Source: Bacteroides salyersiae WAL 10018 = DSM 18765 = JCM 12988
GTDB taxonomy: Bacteria > Bacteroidota > Bacteroidia > Bacteroidales > Bacteroidaceae
DNA length: 64,000 bases
Direction of reading: 5' to 3'
NCBI RefSeq assembly: GCF_000381365.1
Contig: NZ_KB905467.1
Span: forward strand, 1,356,644-1,420,643
The notes under the pieces were generated by a model. The model was given only the letters and a program-made list of their open reading frames with translations. It was not told the DNA's origin and ran no database searches. This document shows, in pieces, positions 53,458 through 62,752 of this stretch. The translations under genes were made by a program, and so were the position numbers. Every line of letters begins with the position of its first letter. Within the stretch, counting starts at the first letter, position 1.

Positions 53458-54903
53458 ATGTTATTCACTGCAGAAAATATCCTACTTGTAGGTTCTATCT
53501 TACTTTTCGTTAGTATTGTTGTTGGAAAAACCGGATATCGTTTCGGAGTACCCGCATTGTTATTATTCCTCGTTGTCGGTATGGCATTCGGAAGTGATGG
53601 GCTTGGTTTCCAGTTTCACAGCGCCCAAACAGCACAGTTTATCGGTATGGTAGCATTAAGTATTATCCTTTTCTCGGGAGGTATGGATACCAAATTTACC
53701 GAAATACGTCCCATACTTACTCCCGGTATTGTATTATCCACTGTCGGTGTGCTGTTAACCGCCTTATTTACAGGACTGTTTATATGGTGGATTTCCGGTA
53801 TGAGTTGGAGTAATATCTATCTCCCACTTACCACTTCGCTACTATTGGCTTCTACAATGTCATCTACAGATTCCGCTTCCGTCTTTGCCATTCTCCGTTC
53901 ACAAAAGATGAATTTGAAGTACAGTCTTCGTCCTATGCTTGAGCTGGAAAGTGGTAGTAATGACCCGATGGCATACATGCTCACTATCGTTCTCATACAA
54001 TTTCTTCAGTCTTCGGGCATGGGAGCAGGTGCCATACTCGGTTCATTTGCCGTACAGTTCCTGGTAGGTGCTGCGGCCGGATACGGATTAGGCAAGCTGG
54101 CCATATTAATCCTGAATAAAATAAACGTCGACAATCAGGCACTCTATCCCATCCTACTGCTCTCATTTGTGTTTTTCACGTTTGCCATCACCGACCGTCT
54201 GCACGGAAACGGATATCTGGCCGTATACATTGCCGGTATTATGGTAGGTAACAACAAAATCATGTATCGCAAGGAGATTGCTACTTTCATGGACGGATTA
54301 ACCTGGCTTTTCCAAATTATCATGTTCCTTATGCTCGGCCTGCTCGTCAATCCCCACGAAATGCTTGAGATTGCCTGTGTGGCGCTTCTTATCGGTATAT
54401 TCATGATTGTTATCGGTCGTCCGCTCAGCGTATTCCTCTGTCTGCTTCCTTTCCGGAAAATAACATTTAAATCACGATTATTCGTTTCGTGGGTCGGATT
54501 GCGTGGAGCGGTCCCCATCATCTTCGCCACTTATCCGGTAGTAGCCAATGTAGAAGGTTCCAACGTCATATTCAACATCGTATTCTTTATCACCATTGTT
54601 TCATTGGTCGTACAAGGTACCACAGTTTCTTACGTAGCCCGCTTACTCAATCTCTCTACTCCACTTGAGAAAACCGGAAATGATTTTGGCGTAGAATTGC
54701 CCGAAGAAATTAATTCCGATCTCCGGGATATCACAGTAACACAAGAAATGATTGAAAAAGCCGATACACTGAAAGAGATGAACCTTCCCAAAGGCACCCT
54801 CGTCATGATTGTGAAACGCGGTGATGAGTTCCTGATACCTAACGGAAGTCTTAAACTCCATGTCAATGATAAGTTGCTGCTTATCTCGGAAAAAAAAGAA
54901 TAA
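53458..54903 (+). CDS. Potassium/proton antiporter (CPA1, NhaP2/CvrA type)
   Basis: This 481-aa protein has about 12 membrane segments. It includes ILFSGGMDTKFTEIRP, TSLLLASTMSSTDSASVFAIL and LELESGSNDPMAYMLT, the latter carrying the conserved ND pair of cation/proton antiporters. The C-terminal 80 residues (LPKGTLVMIVKRGDEFLIPN) are a TrkA-C/RCK-C regulatory domain. It likely exports K+ in exchange for protons. Its stop codon runs straight into repeat family B. Confidence 0.93.
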   Translation: MLFTAENILLVGSILLFVSIVVGKTGYRFGVPALLLFLVVGMAFGSDGLGFQFHSAQTAQFIGMVALSIILFSGGMDTKFTEIRPILTPGIVLSTVGVLLTALFTGLFIWWISGMSWSNIYLPLTTSLLLASTMSSTDSASVFAILRSQKMNLKYSLRPMLELESGSNDPMAYMLTIVLIQFLQSSGMGAGAILGSFAVQFLVGAAAGYGLGKLAILILNKINVDNQALYPILLLSFVFFTFAITDRLHGNGYLAVYIAGIMVGNNKIMYRKEIATFMDGLTWLFQIIMFLMLGLLVNPHEMLEIACVALLIGIFMIVIGRPLSVFLCLLPFRKITFKSRLFVSWVGLRGAVPIIFATYPVVANVEGSNVIFNIVFFITIVSLVVQGTTVSYVARLLNLSTPLEKTGNDFGVELPEEINSDLRDITVTQEMIEKADTLKEMNLPKGTLVMIVKRGDEFLIPNGSLKLHVNDKLLLISEKKE

Positions 54904-55068
54904 TAATGTGACAATGTGCTAATATGCCAATGTGCCAATTAGCTGCGCTATCATTCCGCACAGTAATTGGCACATTATTTATTGGCATATTATTTAATTA
55001 ATACATTATTTGATTAATACATTCTCCAATTGGCATATTGGCACATTGACCAATTGGCACATTATTTA
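54903..55068. repeat. Dispersed repeat family B, copy 2
   Basis: The whole gap between the convergent antiporter and GH110 genes consists of TGCCAATGTGCCAATT-type words in both orientations around a core with GCTGCGCTA, as at 27337-27477. Its right end covers the stop codon of the GH110 gene. Confidence 0.85.
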
Positions 55069-56853
55069 CTCTATCTGTGCATTTGTAACCCGTTCCAGAA
55101 GGAAACGGCTTTTGTTCCAATGAAACGGTTTATACTCTGTATTTAATCGGATCGTGTTATTACGGAATATAAGTCCGTCCACTGATTTCGCATAAAGAAT
55201 AGGAGCATCAAATGTATCGAATTCATTCTCTTCAATCACAATGCCTCCCTCAGTACCACCATGAAAATATTTTTGCTGTGATTTCAAGTCCGGTATCTCC
55301 GGATAAATGGAAATTACAGCATTGGTAAACTGGAACATATTTGTCAATGCATTGACAAAACGATTTTTACGGATAATCACATTCCGGCAAGCTCCCGTCT
55401 CATACCAACCGTTACAATCTCCACACAGCAATATAGCCGTTCCGGATGTATGGTCAAATAAATTATTTTCTGCAACCGTCTTCCTGGGAGTACTGAACAA
55501 CGCACCCCGTGCACGGTTATTACGAACCACATTATCAGCAAACACAACTTCCGGTGTCCAAGTCAGGTTCTCTATACCAAAGCCACTTTCTTCATTAATA
55601 GCCGGATCGACAGGGTCACGAAACGTTATACTAAATTCACGTGCTCCTTGAATATCCTCTTTGTCGTAGGGACGAATATCTGTAATGTTATTCTGTTCAC
55701 CAATAAGTTCCATTGTCGATGAACGGATAAACTGCACTTCATCTCCGGTTCTTCCCCATTCGAATCCCCAAGCTTGGTCGTGCATATAGCGTCCTATCAA
55801 AGTACGGTCATCCACCCGCTTTACCACTTTCAGATAAGTGCCGTGTACATTGATCGCATCATCCATCATCCCTTCATACAATCCGTTTCTTGAAATTATT
55901 TTTCCTTTACAGCCCGAGAAGTGAGTAGCATCGGCTTGAGTAGTAAAATAACGGGGATCGTCATTCCCTTTCAGGCAAACACTAAACCCATCCAACGTTA
56001 TATTTTCACACAATTGTGCCAATAATCCCATCCCTTCGGCATAATGCACTTTCACATTCAATAATCGGGTATCTGTATCATGAGAAAGAAATATTCCGGG
56101 TGCAGGCCGGAAATAGGTCCGCAAGGCAATAACCGTTCCGGGCACGAGACGAGTGTCTTTCCAGCTCTTTATATTTAAACGACGCGGTGCCACTTGAACC
56201 ACCTCTTTATTGGGATAATGCAAATCACTTGTATTATAAACGATATGGCGGCTTTTAACTTCAAAAGCAATGCCACTGGAAGGCCGTAACATCCAGCCGT
56301 CTCCCAATGTCTCAAACACAGAATCCTTACTGACCCGATAATCCACCCATGGAGCTACCTCATACGTTGTTCCATTCTCCGGAGAATTATCTATAATCTG
56401 TATCTGCGTTATATGCGGATTTTCAAAATCGATACTAAAGTTTTTCAATACACAGTTCTCCGAGCGTAAAAGAGAAATCGGAAGCATCCGCCCATGAAAA
56501 ATAAATTCAGAGCCTTGTCCGTCAAGAGTGAAATCCCTCATTTCTTCAATAGCAATTCCTACCTTCTTCGGGTTAGTTTGATCGTGATTGGAAATGTAAT
56601 ATTCACGAATGGTAGCATTTTTCTCATAAAAATGATACTGTCCCACAGGAAACTGAAGTACAATTTTATCGCCTTCCCGGTAATCCTTTCTGATTCTGTC
56701 CAATACTTTCCGCAATACGGGCGAAGCATCTTTTTTTACATTGGCTTTCAAGCCAAAATCGGAAACATTATATACACGATCGGCAGCACAGATATCTACA
56801 GAAAATAAAAATCCCAATAAACCGACAGAAAGAAATACAAAAAATGTTCTCAT
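55066..56853 (-). CDS. GH110 alpha-1,3-galactosidase-like protein
   Basis: With the ATG at 56853 (MRTFFVFLSVGLLGFLF) the protein is 595 aa with a signal peptide ending near DICAADR. A right-handed parallel beta-helix follows, with GH110 landmarks QADATHFSGCKGKI, MMDDAINVHGTYL, GALFSTPRKTVAENN and GTEGGIVIEENEFDTF. Characterised GH110 enzymes remove alpha-1,3-linked galactose, for example from blood group B antigens, and Bacteroides carry them. The ATG at 56865 is an alternative; longer starts precede the -7 box at 56901-56908. Confidence 0.9.
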   Translation of the reverse strand: MRTFFVFLSVGLLGFLFSVDICAADRVYNVSDFGLKANVKKDASPVLRKVLDRIRKDYREGDKIVLQFPVGQYHFYEKNATIREYYISNHDQTNPKKVGIAIEEMRDFTLDGQGSEFIFHGRMLPISLLRSENCVLKNFSIDFENPHITQIQIIDNSPENGTTYEVAPWVDYRVSKDSVFETLGDGWMLRPSSGIAFEVKSRHIVYNTSDLHYPNKEVVQVAPRRLNIKSWKDTRLVPGTVIALRTYFRPAPGIFLSHDTDTRLLNVKVHYAEGMGLLAQLCENITLDGFSVCLKGNDDPRYFTTQADATHFSGCKGKIISRNGLYEGMMDDAINVHGTYLKVVKRVDDRTLIGRYMHDQAWGFEWGRTGDEVQFIRSSTMELIGEQNNITDIRPYDKEDIQGAREFSITFRDPVDPAINEESGFGIENLTWTPEVVFADNVVRNNRARGALFSTPRKTVAENNLFDHTSGTAILLCGDCNGWYETGACRNVIIRKNRFVNALTNMFQFTNAVISIYPEIPDLKSQQKYFHGGTEGGIVIEENEFDTFDAPILYAKSVDGLIFRNNTIRLNTEYKPFHWNKSRFLLERVTNAQIE

Positions 56854-56900
56854 AGCATTCAACATTACTCTTGTTTTGAGTTTAACAATATATTCGGATA

Positions 56901-56908
56901 CAAATATA
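56901..56908 (-). promoter_or_regulatory. Candidate -7 element for the GH110 gene
   Basis: The minus strand reads TATATTTG about 48 nt before the chosen ATG. Confidence 0.5.
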
Positions 56909-57051
56909 TATTTTTTGTACATAACCCGACTAAACCAATCACTTTTTTTGTCTAAAATCAAGTACAAATGTTCTTTTTTTCGCTATTTCTATTCTCTCGT
57001 TAATTAACCGTAAAACTTTTCGAGAGAATGTAGTTTATGTTAATGATATAT

Positions 57052-57059
57052 TAATTTTG
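57052..57059 (+). promoter_or_regulatory. Candidate -7 element for the acyl-CoA ligase
   Basis: TAATTTTG matches TAnnTTTG. The ATG at 57091 then has a 25-nt leader, whereas the ATG at 57076 would have about 10 nt. Confidence 0.5.
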
Positions 57060-57090
57060 CGCAGTTTTAAAATAAATGTGCAAAAACGTA

Positions 57091-58755
57091 ATGGAACAAC
57101 AACAAGGGTTCATAGACTTTATTGAGCAGAGTATTATAAAAAACTGGGACTTAAGTGCCTTGACGGATTACAAAGGAATCACCCTTCAATACAAGGATGT
57201 TGCCCGTAAGATAGCAAAGTTTCACATAGTACTTGAAAGTGCAGGTATTCAACCCGGCGATAAGATAGCCGTCTGCGGACGCAACAGTGCACATTGGGCC
57301 GTTGCCTTTTTAGCTACAGTTACTTATGGAGCAGTAATCGTCCCCATTCTTCACGAATTCAAAGCCGATAATATACATAATATTGTCAACCACTCGGAAG
57401 CTAAATTGCTTTTTGTCGGTGATCAAGCCTGGGAGAATCTGAATGAAGATGCCATGCCATTATTAAAAGGCATTGCCTCTCTAACAGACTTTTCAGCACT
57501 CGTATCCCGTTGCGACAAGTTGACTTATGCATTCGAACACCGAAACGAAATATACGGTCGCCGTTATCCGAAAAACTTCCGTCCGGAACACATTTCCTAT
57601 CGTAAAAGCGCCCCGGAAGAATTGGTAATCATCAATTATACTTCCGGTACGACCGGTTATTCCAAAGGAGTTATGTTACCCGCCCGCAGTATGTGGTCCA
57701 ATATCACCTACTGTTATGAAATGCGTCCTTTAAAAACAGGAGATACGGTCGTATCGATGCTCCCATTAGGGCACGTATTCGGTATGACGTATGACTTTCT
57801 TTATGGTTTCTCAGCAGGAGCGCATCTCTATTTTCTCACTCGGATGCCCTCCCCTAAAATCATAGCGCAATCTTTTGCCGAAATCAGGCCGAAGTTGATT
57901 TCATGCGTACCGTTAATTGTAGAAAAGATCATTAAAAAAGACGTATTGCCCAAACTTGACAATAAAATCGGCAAGCTACTTTTGCGTGTTCCCATTCTTA
58001 ATGACAAGCTAAAATCAAGGGCACGGCAGGAAGCTATGGAGATATTCGGTGGTAATTTCAATGATATTATTATCGGAGGTGCCCCCTTCAATGCAGAAAT
58101 AGAAGCTTTCCTGAAAAAAATAGGATTTCCTTATACCATCGCTTATGGAATGACAGAATGCGGGCCTATCATTTGCTCAAGCCACTGGCAAGATTTAAAG
58201 AAAGCCTCCTGTGGAAAAGCAGCCAGCCGCATGGAAGTAAAAATAGATTCTCCCGATCCAAACACGCATGCCGGTGAGATTATTTGCAGGGGAACCAATC
58301 TCATGTTGGGTTATTATAAAAATCCCGAAGCTACCGCTCAAATCATAGATAAAGACGGGTGGTTGCATACCGGAGATTTGGGTACAATGGACAATCAAGG
58401 TTATGTTACGATACGCGGTCGTAGCAAAAATCTGTTACTAAACTCCAGTGGACACAATATCTATCCCGAAGAGATAGAGAGCAAGCTGAATAACATGCTG
58501 TATGTCTCAGAATCATTGATCGTGTTACAAAATGATAAGTTAGTGGCACTGATATATCCGGACTTTGATGAAGCTTTTGCCAATGGTCTGCAACAACCGG
58601 ACATTGAAAAAGCGATGGAAAACAACCGTATCGAGTTAAATCTTCAGCTACCATCGTACAGTCAGATAACCAAAGTCAAAATTCACTTCGAGGAATTTGA
58701 AAAAACAGCAAAGAAAAGTATCAAGCGATTTATGTATCAAGAGGCGAAAGGGTAA
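57091..58755 (+). CDS. AMP-binding long-chain acyl-CoA ligase-like protein
   Basis: This 554-aa adenylate-forming enzyme has the P-loop YTSGTTGYSKGVML, AYGMTECGP, GWLHTGDLG, the hinge RGRSKNLLLNSSGHNIYPEEIE and a C-terminal EKTAKKSIKR with the catalytic lysine. All core motifs are intact. It most resembles long-chain fatty acid-CoA ligases and activates a carboxylic acid through an acyl-AMP. A terminator overlaps its last codons. Confidence 0.92.
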   Translation: MEQQQGFIDFIEQSIIKNWDLSALTDYKGITLQYKDVARKIAKFHIVLESAGIQPGDKIAVCGRNSAHWAVAFLATVTYGAVIVPILHEFKADNIHNIVNHSEAKLLFVGDQAWENLNEDAMPLLKGIASLTDFSALVSRCDKLTYAFEHRNEIYGRRYPKNFRPEHISYRKSAPEELVIINYTSGTTGYSKGVMLPARSMWSNITYCYEMRPLKTGDTVVSMLPLGHVFGMTYDFLYGFSAGAHLYFLTRMPSPKIIAQSFAEIRPKLISCVPLIVEKIIKKDVLPKLDNKIGKLLLRVPILNDKLKSRARQEAMEIFGGNFNDIIIGGAPFNAEIEAFLKKIGFPYTIAYGMTECGPIICSSHWQDLKKASCGKAASRMEVKIDSPDPNTHAGEIICRGTNLMLGYYKNPEATAQIIDKDGWLHTGDLGTMDNQGYVTIRGRSKNLLLNSSGHNIYPEEIESKLNNMLYVSESLIVLQNDKLVALIYPDFDEAFANGLQQPDIEKAMENNRIELNLQLPSYSQITKVKIHFEEFEKTAKKSIKRFMYQEAKG

Positions 58756-58777
58756 TTCTTCCTTTCGTCTCTTTTTT
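58741..58777 (+). terminator. Terminator overlapping the acyl-CoA ligase 3' end
   Basis: GAGGCGAAAGG and CCTTTCGTCTC form an 11-bp stem with one G-U pair, followed by six T residues. The left arm lies within the last four codons and the stop of the gene. Confidence 0.85.
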
Positions 58778-58781
58778 AGTT

Positions 58782-60380
58782 TTATTTTATCTTCTCATAA
58801 TAAGGTAAACGGTTCAAAGGAACATCCGTGTCAATTACTTTCGGACCTTTAAAAATTTGCCCTCTCTCATCTTTCCATTTACCTTTGGGCAGCTTCACCG
58901 TACGTTTTACTCCGGGAGTCACCATAGGAGCTACCAGATACTTGTCCCCCAACATATATTGATCTTTACAGTCCGTAAAGCCCTGATGGGGATACTCATA
59001 CTCCATGGAGCGAACAATCGGCTCACCCGTTTCCGCTGCGCGTTTGGCCAACTCCAGAATATACCCGCTCATTTTCTGATGCAAATGGGCATAATGTGCA
59101 CAAATATCAGCATTCTCTTTACTTAAAATCCTCCAAGGAGCTACAGAAAATTGCATCATAGGCATTAACGCATGTACCTGGCAAGAACGTACAATCAGTT
59201 CTTCATCAAACTCTTTTACATTGAGGAAAGCACTGTACTGCCCGCCCCCAATCATATCGGGACATGTATAATAATACCCCAGCAAACCGGCAGCCAACAT
59301 ATCCGGTATTAACATTCGTGTAGCATTCCATGAGTAATCCTTATCACCCAAACGCTGAACCAACGCCTGACCTCCAAGCTTCCAGCATGCCCGCAATTCA
59401 TTGTAAGGAAAACTCAAACCTAACGCTGCCCATTTTTCCATAAAGGTATTAGGAGTGGCATCCTTATCATAAAAATCATATTCTCCGGGCGTCATATAAC
59501 TGATATCCGCACCATCGAATTTAAAACCGTCTATTCCGTATTTCTCCTGATTGGCACGAAGTTGCTGTTTCAGATACTCCATAGCTTCCGGATTAGTAGT
59601 GTCATAGCAGGCACTGAAGCCATTCCACCAATGGATAATGGCAGGCTGCCCCGTATCCTTCTTCTTCAAGAGATACCCTTTCTTTTCCAATATCCGAAAT
59701 TCCGGACTATCTGCCGATACATAAGGCGCTATCCATAACATCACTTTAAATCCCATCCGGTGCAGCTCATCCGTCATCCCTTTCGGATCCGGAAATTTCT
59801 CCGGTTTAAAATCGAAATTACCGTAATACCTCTGCCAGTTATCATCAATCATAAATACCCCTTGCGGAAAGCCATTCTCCACTACCTTATGGGCATATTG
59901 CATAATATCCCGTTGATTCTGATCATACATCAGTTCTATCCAAGTGTTGTATTGTGGCAATGAGAAAAATTCCTCTTTCGGTATTTGCCCTGAAGAGGGA
60001 AAGTGCTTTTTGGCAACAGCTAATTGAGCCTCTTTCAAAGTCGTTCCGGCAGATACAGGTTCCAGTTTTTCACTATCCGAATAAACGATAAGATCTCCGT
60101 TTTTCATTTCAAAACGGAAAGGATTTTCCGCCCATATATATCGTCCGGCAGAAGAAATCATGCAAGGGACAAGCTGGTTATTACGATTGTTACGGGCTAA
60201 ATCCTGTAATGCCAGCTGCTGTCCGAATGGCATCTGGTGTCCTAAAGCAACCACTCCTCCCCACCATCTTTCGTTTTTAAGCGGAGAAACCACAGTTGTA
60301 AACACATTTTGCCCGTACACAGCCAGGCTATTTCCCAATAAAATGAACAGTAATAATAGTAAAGTGTTTTTCTTTTTCAT
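58782..60380 (-). CDS. GH31 family alpha-glycosidase
   Basis: This 532-aa exported enzyme has a signal peptide ending near AVYGQ (residue 24), a short N-terminal beta-sandwich and a GH31 TIM barrel. The nucleophile lies in GIDGFKFDGADISY and the acid/base in the RLGDKDYSW region, preceded by FMIDDNWQRYYG. A small C-terminal sandwich follows. It is shorter than classical GH31 alpha-glucosidases, as in compact Bacteroidota members. The bond cleaved is not fixed by sequence; a GH110 gene two genes away hints at alpha-galactosides. It starts 10 nt after the DUF3037 stop. Confidence 0.88.
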   Translation of the reverse strand: MKKKNTLLLLLFILLGNSLAVYGQNVFTTVVSPLKNERWWGGVVALGHQMPFGQQLALQDLARNNRNNQLVPCMISSAGRYIWAENPFRFEMKNGDLIVYSDSEKLEPVSAGTTLKEAQLAVAKKHFPSSGQIPKEEFFSLPQYNTWIELMYDQNQRDIMQYAHKVVENGFPQGVFMIDDNWQRYYGNFDFKPEKFPDPKGMTDELHRMGFKVMLWIAPYVSADSPEFRILEKKGYLLKKKDTGQPAIIHWWNGFSACYDTTNPEAMEYLKQQLRANQEKYGIDGFKFDGADISYMTPGEYDFYDKDATPNTFMEKWAALGLSFPYNELRACWKLGGQALVQRLGDKDYSWNATRMLIPDMLAAGLLGYYYTCPDMIGGGQYSAFLNVKEFDEELIVRSCQVHALMPMMQFSVAPWRILSKENADICAHYAHLHQKMSGYILELAKRAAETGEPIVRSMEYEYPHQGFTDCKDQYMLGDKYLVAPMVTPGVKRTVKLPKGKWKDERGQIFKGPKVIDTDVPLNRLPYYEKIK

Positions 60381-60390
60381 ATATGATCAA

Positions 60391-60774
60391 TTAAAGTACC
60401 AATTCATTAAATAGCTTGTCCAGTGTTTCCTCCAAGTCAACAGAAAAACCTACATGCGGACGGGAAGTCTGGATACACGAACTTCTCATAGCTGTCAGCC
60501 AGCGAAATCGCTCCGGAATATCCAATGCAGCAATTGTTCCTCCCGTTTTATGACCGGAACAGACCTTACTGAAAGCCTCCATATGTTCACGAAAATCGTC
60601 TATATCCAACTCCGGAGAGAAGACTCTCAACCTGTTTTCATTAATAGCATAGCGCATCTTTATAAAGTTAACCTGCTTGGAAAACAGAATAACCCCCACA
60701 TTGATAAACTCTTCGCGTTCCACTTTCGGTACAATGCGGATTACTGCATATTCATATAAGTGTTTTTCTGGCAT
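60391..60774 (-). CDS. DUF3037 domain protein
   Basis: This 127-aa cytosolic protein matches DUF3037 (opening with YEYAVIRIVPKVEREEFINVGVILF at about residues 7-31, closing with RPHVGFSVDLEETLDKLF). Its function is unknown. It overlaps the HipA-like kinase gene by 23 nt on the same strand, and the two families are often adjacent, so they probably act together. Confidence 0.87.
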   Translation of the reverse strand: MPEKHLYEYAVIRIVPKVEREEFINVGVILFSKQVNFIKMRYAINENRLRVFSPELDIDDFREHMEAFSKVCSGHKTGGTIAALDIPERFRWLTAMRSSCIQTSRPHVGFSVDLEETLDKLFNELVL

Positions 60775-61555
60775 CCTCTGCTTCTTTTACAAATATTTCA
60801 GAATGATGTATCCTTTCTGTTAGAAATTGAAAATAAATATCTCGTATATCTTGGGGAGTTTCCTCCTTATCTCTCCAATGCAACCAGTCATCGGGTATCA
60901 GTTCCACAATCTCACGAAGCTTTTCATCAGTCAATATCTCTTTGCATATTCTATCCGCTTCCTCCAACTCACTCGCTTCGGCCAGCAAGGCATGCTCCTT
61001 TATCTGTGTAAAAGGACTGAGCGCATGCTTCCTCCAGTTTACCCACGAATGATGGAAAAACAAAGATGCTCCATGATCTATCAGCCACAATTCTTTGTGC
61101 CACATCAACATATTCGTATTTTTTGCCGTACGATCTACATTGGTCAGCAAAGCATCCATCCATACTACCTGTGAGGCCAACTTAGCATCCACTCTGGTCA
61201 CTACAGGATCGAAAGGTAATGCTCCCGAAAGAAAATGCAATCCTAAGTTCAATCCACGGCTTCCCTGTAGGAGGTCTTGTATCTCCTCATCCCCTTCCGA
61301 ACGGCCGAAAGCTTCATCCAGATTTAAAAAGACAATCTCCGGTAAACGCAGTTTCAAGGCACGCGCCACCTCCCCGCCTATCAGCTCGGCTATAAGGGCT
61401 TTTGTCCCATGTCCGGCTCCCCGAAACTTCACAACGTATTTGAATCCGTCGTCCGCTTCGGCAAGTGCAGGCAACGAACCTCCTTCACGCAAAGGCATGA
61501 TGTATCTGGTTACATTTACAGTGCGTATCTCTATTTCTCTGTTTTTTACTGTCAT
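60752..61555 (-). CDS. HipA-like kinase family protein
   Basis: This 267-aa protein resembles the compact HipA-like kinase family. A nucleotide-binding lysine is in YVVKFRGAGHGTKALIAELI. The catalytic loop LLTNVDRTAKNTNML matches N-x-D-R...N of HipA, and a metal-binding DHG occurs in WLIDHGASLFF. The HipA N-terminal subdomain and a HipB antitoxin gene are absent. Its partner is DUF3037, overlapping by 23 nt. A role in translation control or toxin-like growth arrest is only a possibility. Confidence 0.85.
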   Translation of the reverse strand: MTVKNREIEIRTVNVTRYIMPLREGGSLPALAEADDGFKYVVKFRGAGHGTKALIAELIGGEVARALKLRLPEIVFLNLDEAFGRSEGDEEIQDLLQGSRGLNLGLHFLSGALPFDPVVTRVDAKLASQVVWMDALLTNVDRTAKNTNMLMWHKELWLIDHGASLFFHHSWVNWRKHALSPFTQIKEHALLAEASELEEADRICKEILTDEKLREIVELIPDDWLHWRDKEETPQDIRDIYFQFLTERIHHSEIFVKEAEDARKTLI

Positions 61556-61803
61556 AGTGTTCCTTTCTCTTCTGTTTGTCAGATATTAAGTATAACAGTC
61601 GGTCTTCCGAAAAAGTTCCTGTTAAAAACCAAATGGAATCGGGATACAAATATATAAATAAAACTGTTATTCTTCCCTATAGGCAAAAAGAGAGATGGTA
61701 ATTGCTATACAACAAATCCTCTATCGGATGCCATATATGGTTCATTGTCCGAATAACGATTCATATAAATAGCTTTCTCACTGACTTTTTTACGCTTCTC
61801 AGA

Positions 61804-62208
61804 TTAAACTGTTTCATGAACTTCATTCAATTTTTCTATTCGCAGACATTCATAAATCATCCTGTCAACAAAATCCCGTACGAACTGCTCTCCTTTCTTA
61901 AAAGAGAATTGTCTTCTTATCTGGTTAGGAGTACCCACAAAACAGTTCGAAGATGAGTTTCTCTCTCCGGTAAATTCAATATTAATGCAAACCAGGCAAT
62001 ATCCTCCTCTTTTAACTTCTCTAATGTACTGAAAAGAAAGAGAGTTATAACAATCCTCCATCTCTTCATTCTTCTCCACCAACACAATCTCCTTATCAGA
62101 AATAAGCCCTTTCCTATCCCGTTTCACAATCTCCAGAAGTCTAGTGTTCAATCGGGATACGATTTCACAAAGACGGGAATAATTAAAGTCATTTTTTCTC
62201 CTGTTCAT
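61804..62208 (-). CDS. Hypothetical protein coupled to a LytTR regulator
   Basis: I do not recognise a family for this 134-aa soluble protein. It has an N-terminal helical segment (NYSRLCEIVSRLNTRLLEIV), a beta-rich middle (YCLVCINIEFTG) and a helical, charged C-terminus. Its start overlaps the stop of the LytTR gene, so it is translationally coupled and probably modulates or serves that regulator. Confidence 0.7.
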   Translation of the reverse strand: MNRRKNDFNYSRLCEIVSRLNTRLLEIVKRDRKGLISDKEIVLVEKNEEMEDCYNSLSFQYIREVKRGGYCLVCINIEFTGERNSSSNCFVGTPNQIRRQFSFKKGEQFVRDFVDRMIYECLRIEKLNEVHETV

Positions 62209-62573
62209 CAGATATTCGGATATTTTTCCATCAGTTTCTTCATAAATGATTTACTAATTTGTAAATCCTCCGCTTTATCGAATGGTGGAAGCATCATACA
62301 ATTATTTCCCTTTATCAAAACCAGATAACTCACATTTATAATCATTGACTGGCTGATTTGGATCAAATGAGGATGGTAGCTCAATATTTTTTCTGCATTT
62401 GTCGTTCTTTTCAATGCCAAAGAACGATGATTACATAAGGCAGCTTCCCACAACCTGTTCACGGAGTTATAACGAAAATAGCCGATATGTTCCAAACGCA
62501 ATAATTGTATATTTCCGGTCATTGTAGAAGACAGGAATATAAATCCGGAAAAACCAGACGTGCCGCTTAACAA
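62208..62573 (-). CDS. LytTR-type DNA-binding regulator without receiver domain
   Basis: This small protein consists only of a LytTR DNA-binding domain: FIFLSS strand, IQLLRLEHIGYFRYNS, LALKRTTNAEKIL, then LIQISQSMIINVSYLVLIKG and a closing ISKSFMKKLMEKY. The TTG at 62573 keeps the first strand; the first ATG, at 62522, would cut it off, so the TTG start is preferred though not certain. It resembles short Bacteroides LytTR regulators. It lies between chromosomal genes and a mobile-looking segment. Confidence 0.82.
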   Translation of the reverse strand: MLSGTSGFSGFIFLSSTMTGNIQLLRLEHIGYFRYNSVNRLWEAALCNHRSLALKRTTNAEKILSYHPHLIQISQSMIINVSYLVLIKGNNCMMLPPFDKAEDLQISKSFMKKLMEKYPNI

Positions 62574-62613
62574 AAACGATGCGTTTCAAAAAGTACAAAA
62601 ACGACGCGTACAA

Positions 62614-62665
62614 GAAAAACGGTGAGCGCGGTCCTATTCAGCATGATCAAAGCCCACCGTTTTTC
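62614..62665 (-). terminator. Terminator-like hairpin after the adenine methylase
   Basis: GAAAAACGGTG and its perfect complement form an 11-bp stem with a 30-nt loop, with T-rich sequence at the minus-strand 3' side. It lies between the methylase stop and the LytTR gene. Confidence 0.6.
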
Positions 62666-62685
62666 TTTCACTTGAACCCTCTTTA

Positions 62686-62716
62686 AATGGCTTTAAAATA
62701 TCATTTAAAAGCCATT
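62686..62716. repeat. 14-bp inverted repeat near the methylase 3' end
   Basis: AATGGCTTTAAAAT and ATTTAAAAGCCATT pair over 14 bp with one mismatch and a 3-nt loop. Its role is unknown; it could mark a junction or assist termination. Confidence 0.55.
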
Positions 62717-62752
62717 GCAGATTCAAAATAATTTCCTATCTTTATGCAATTG

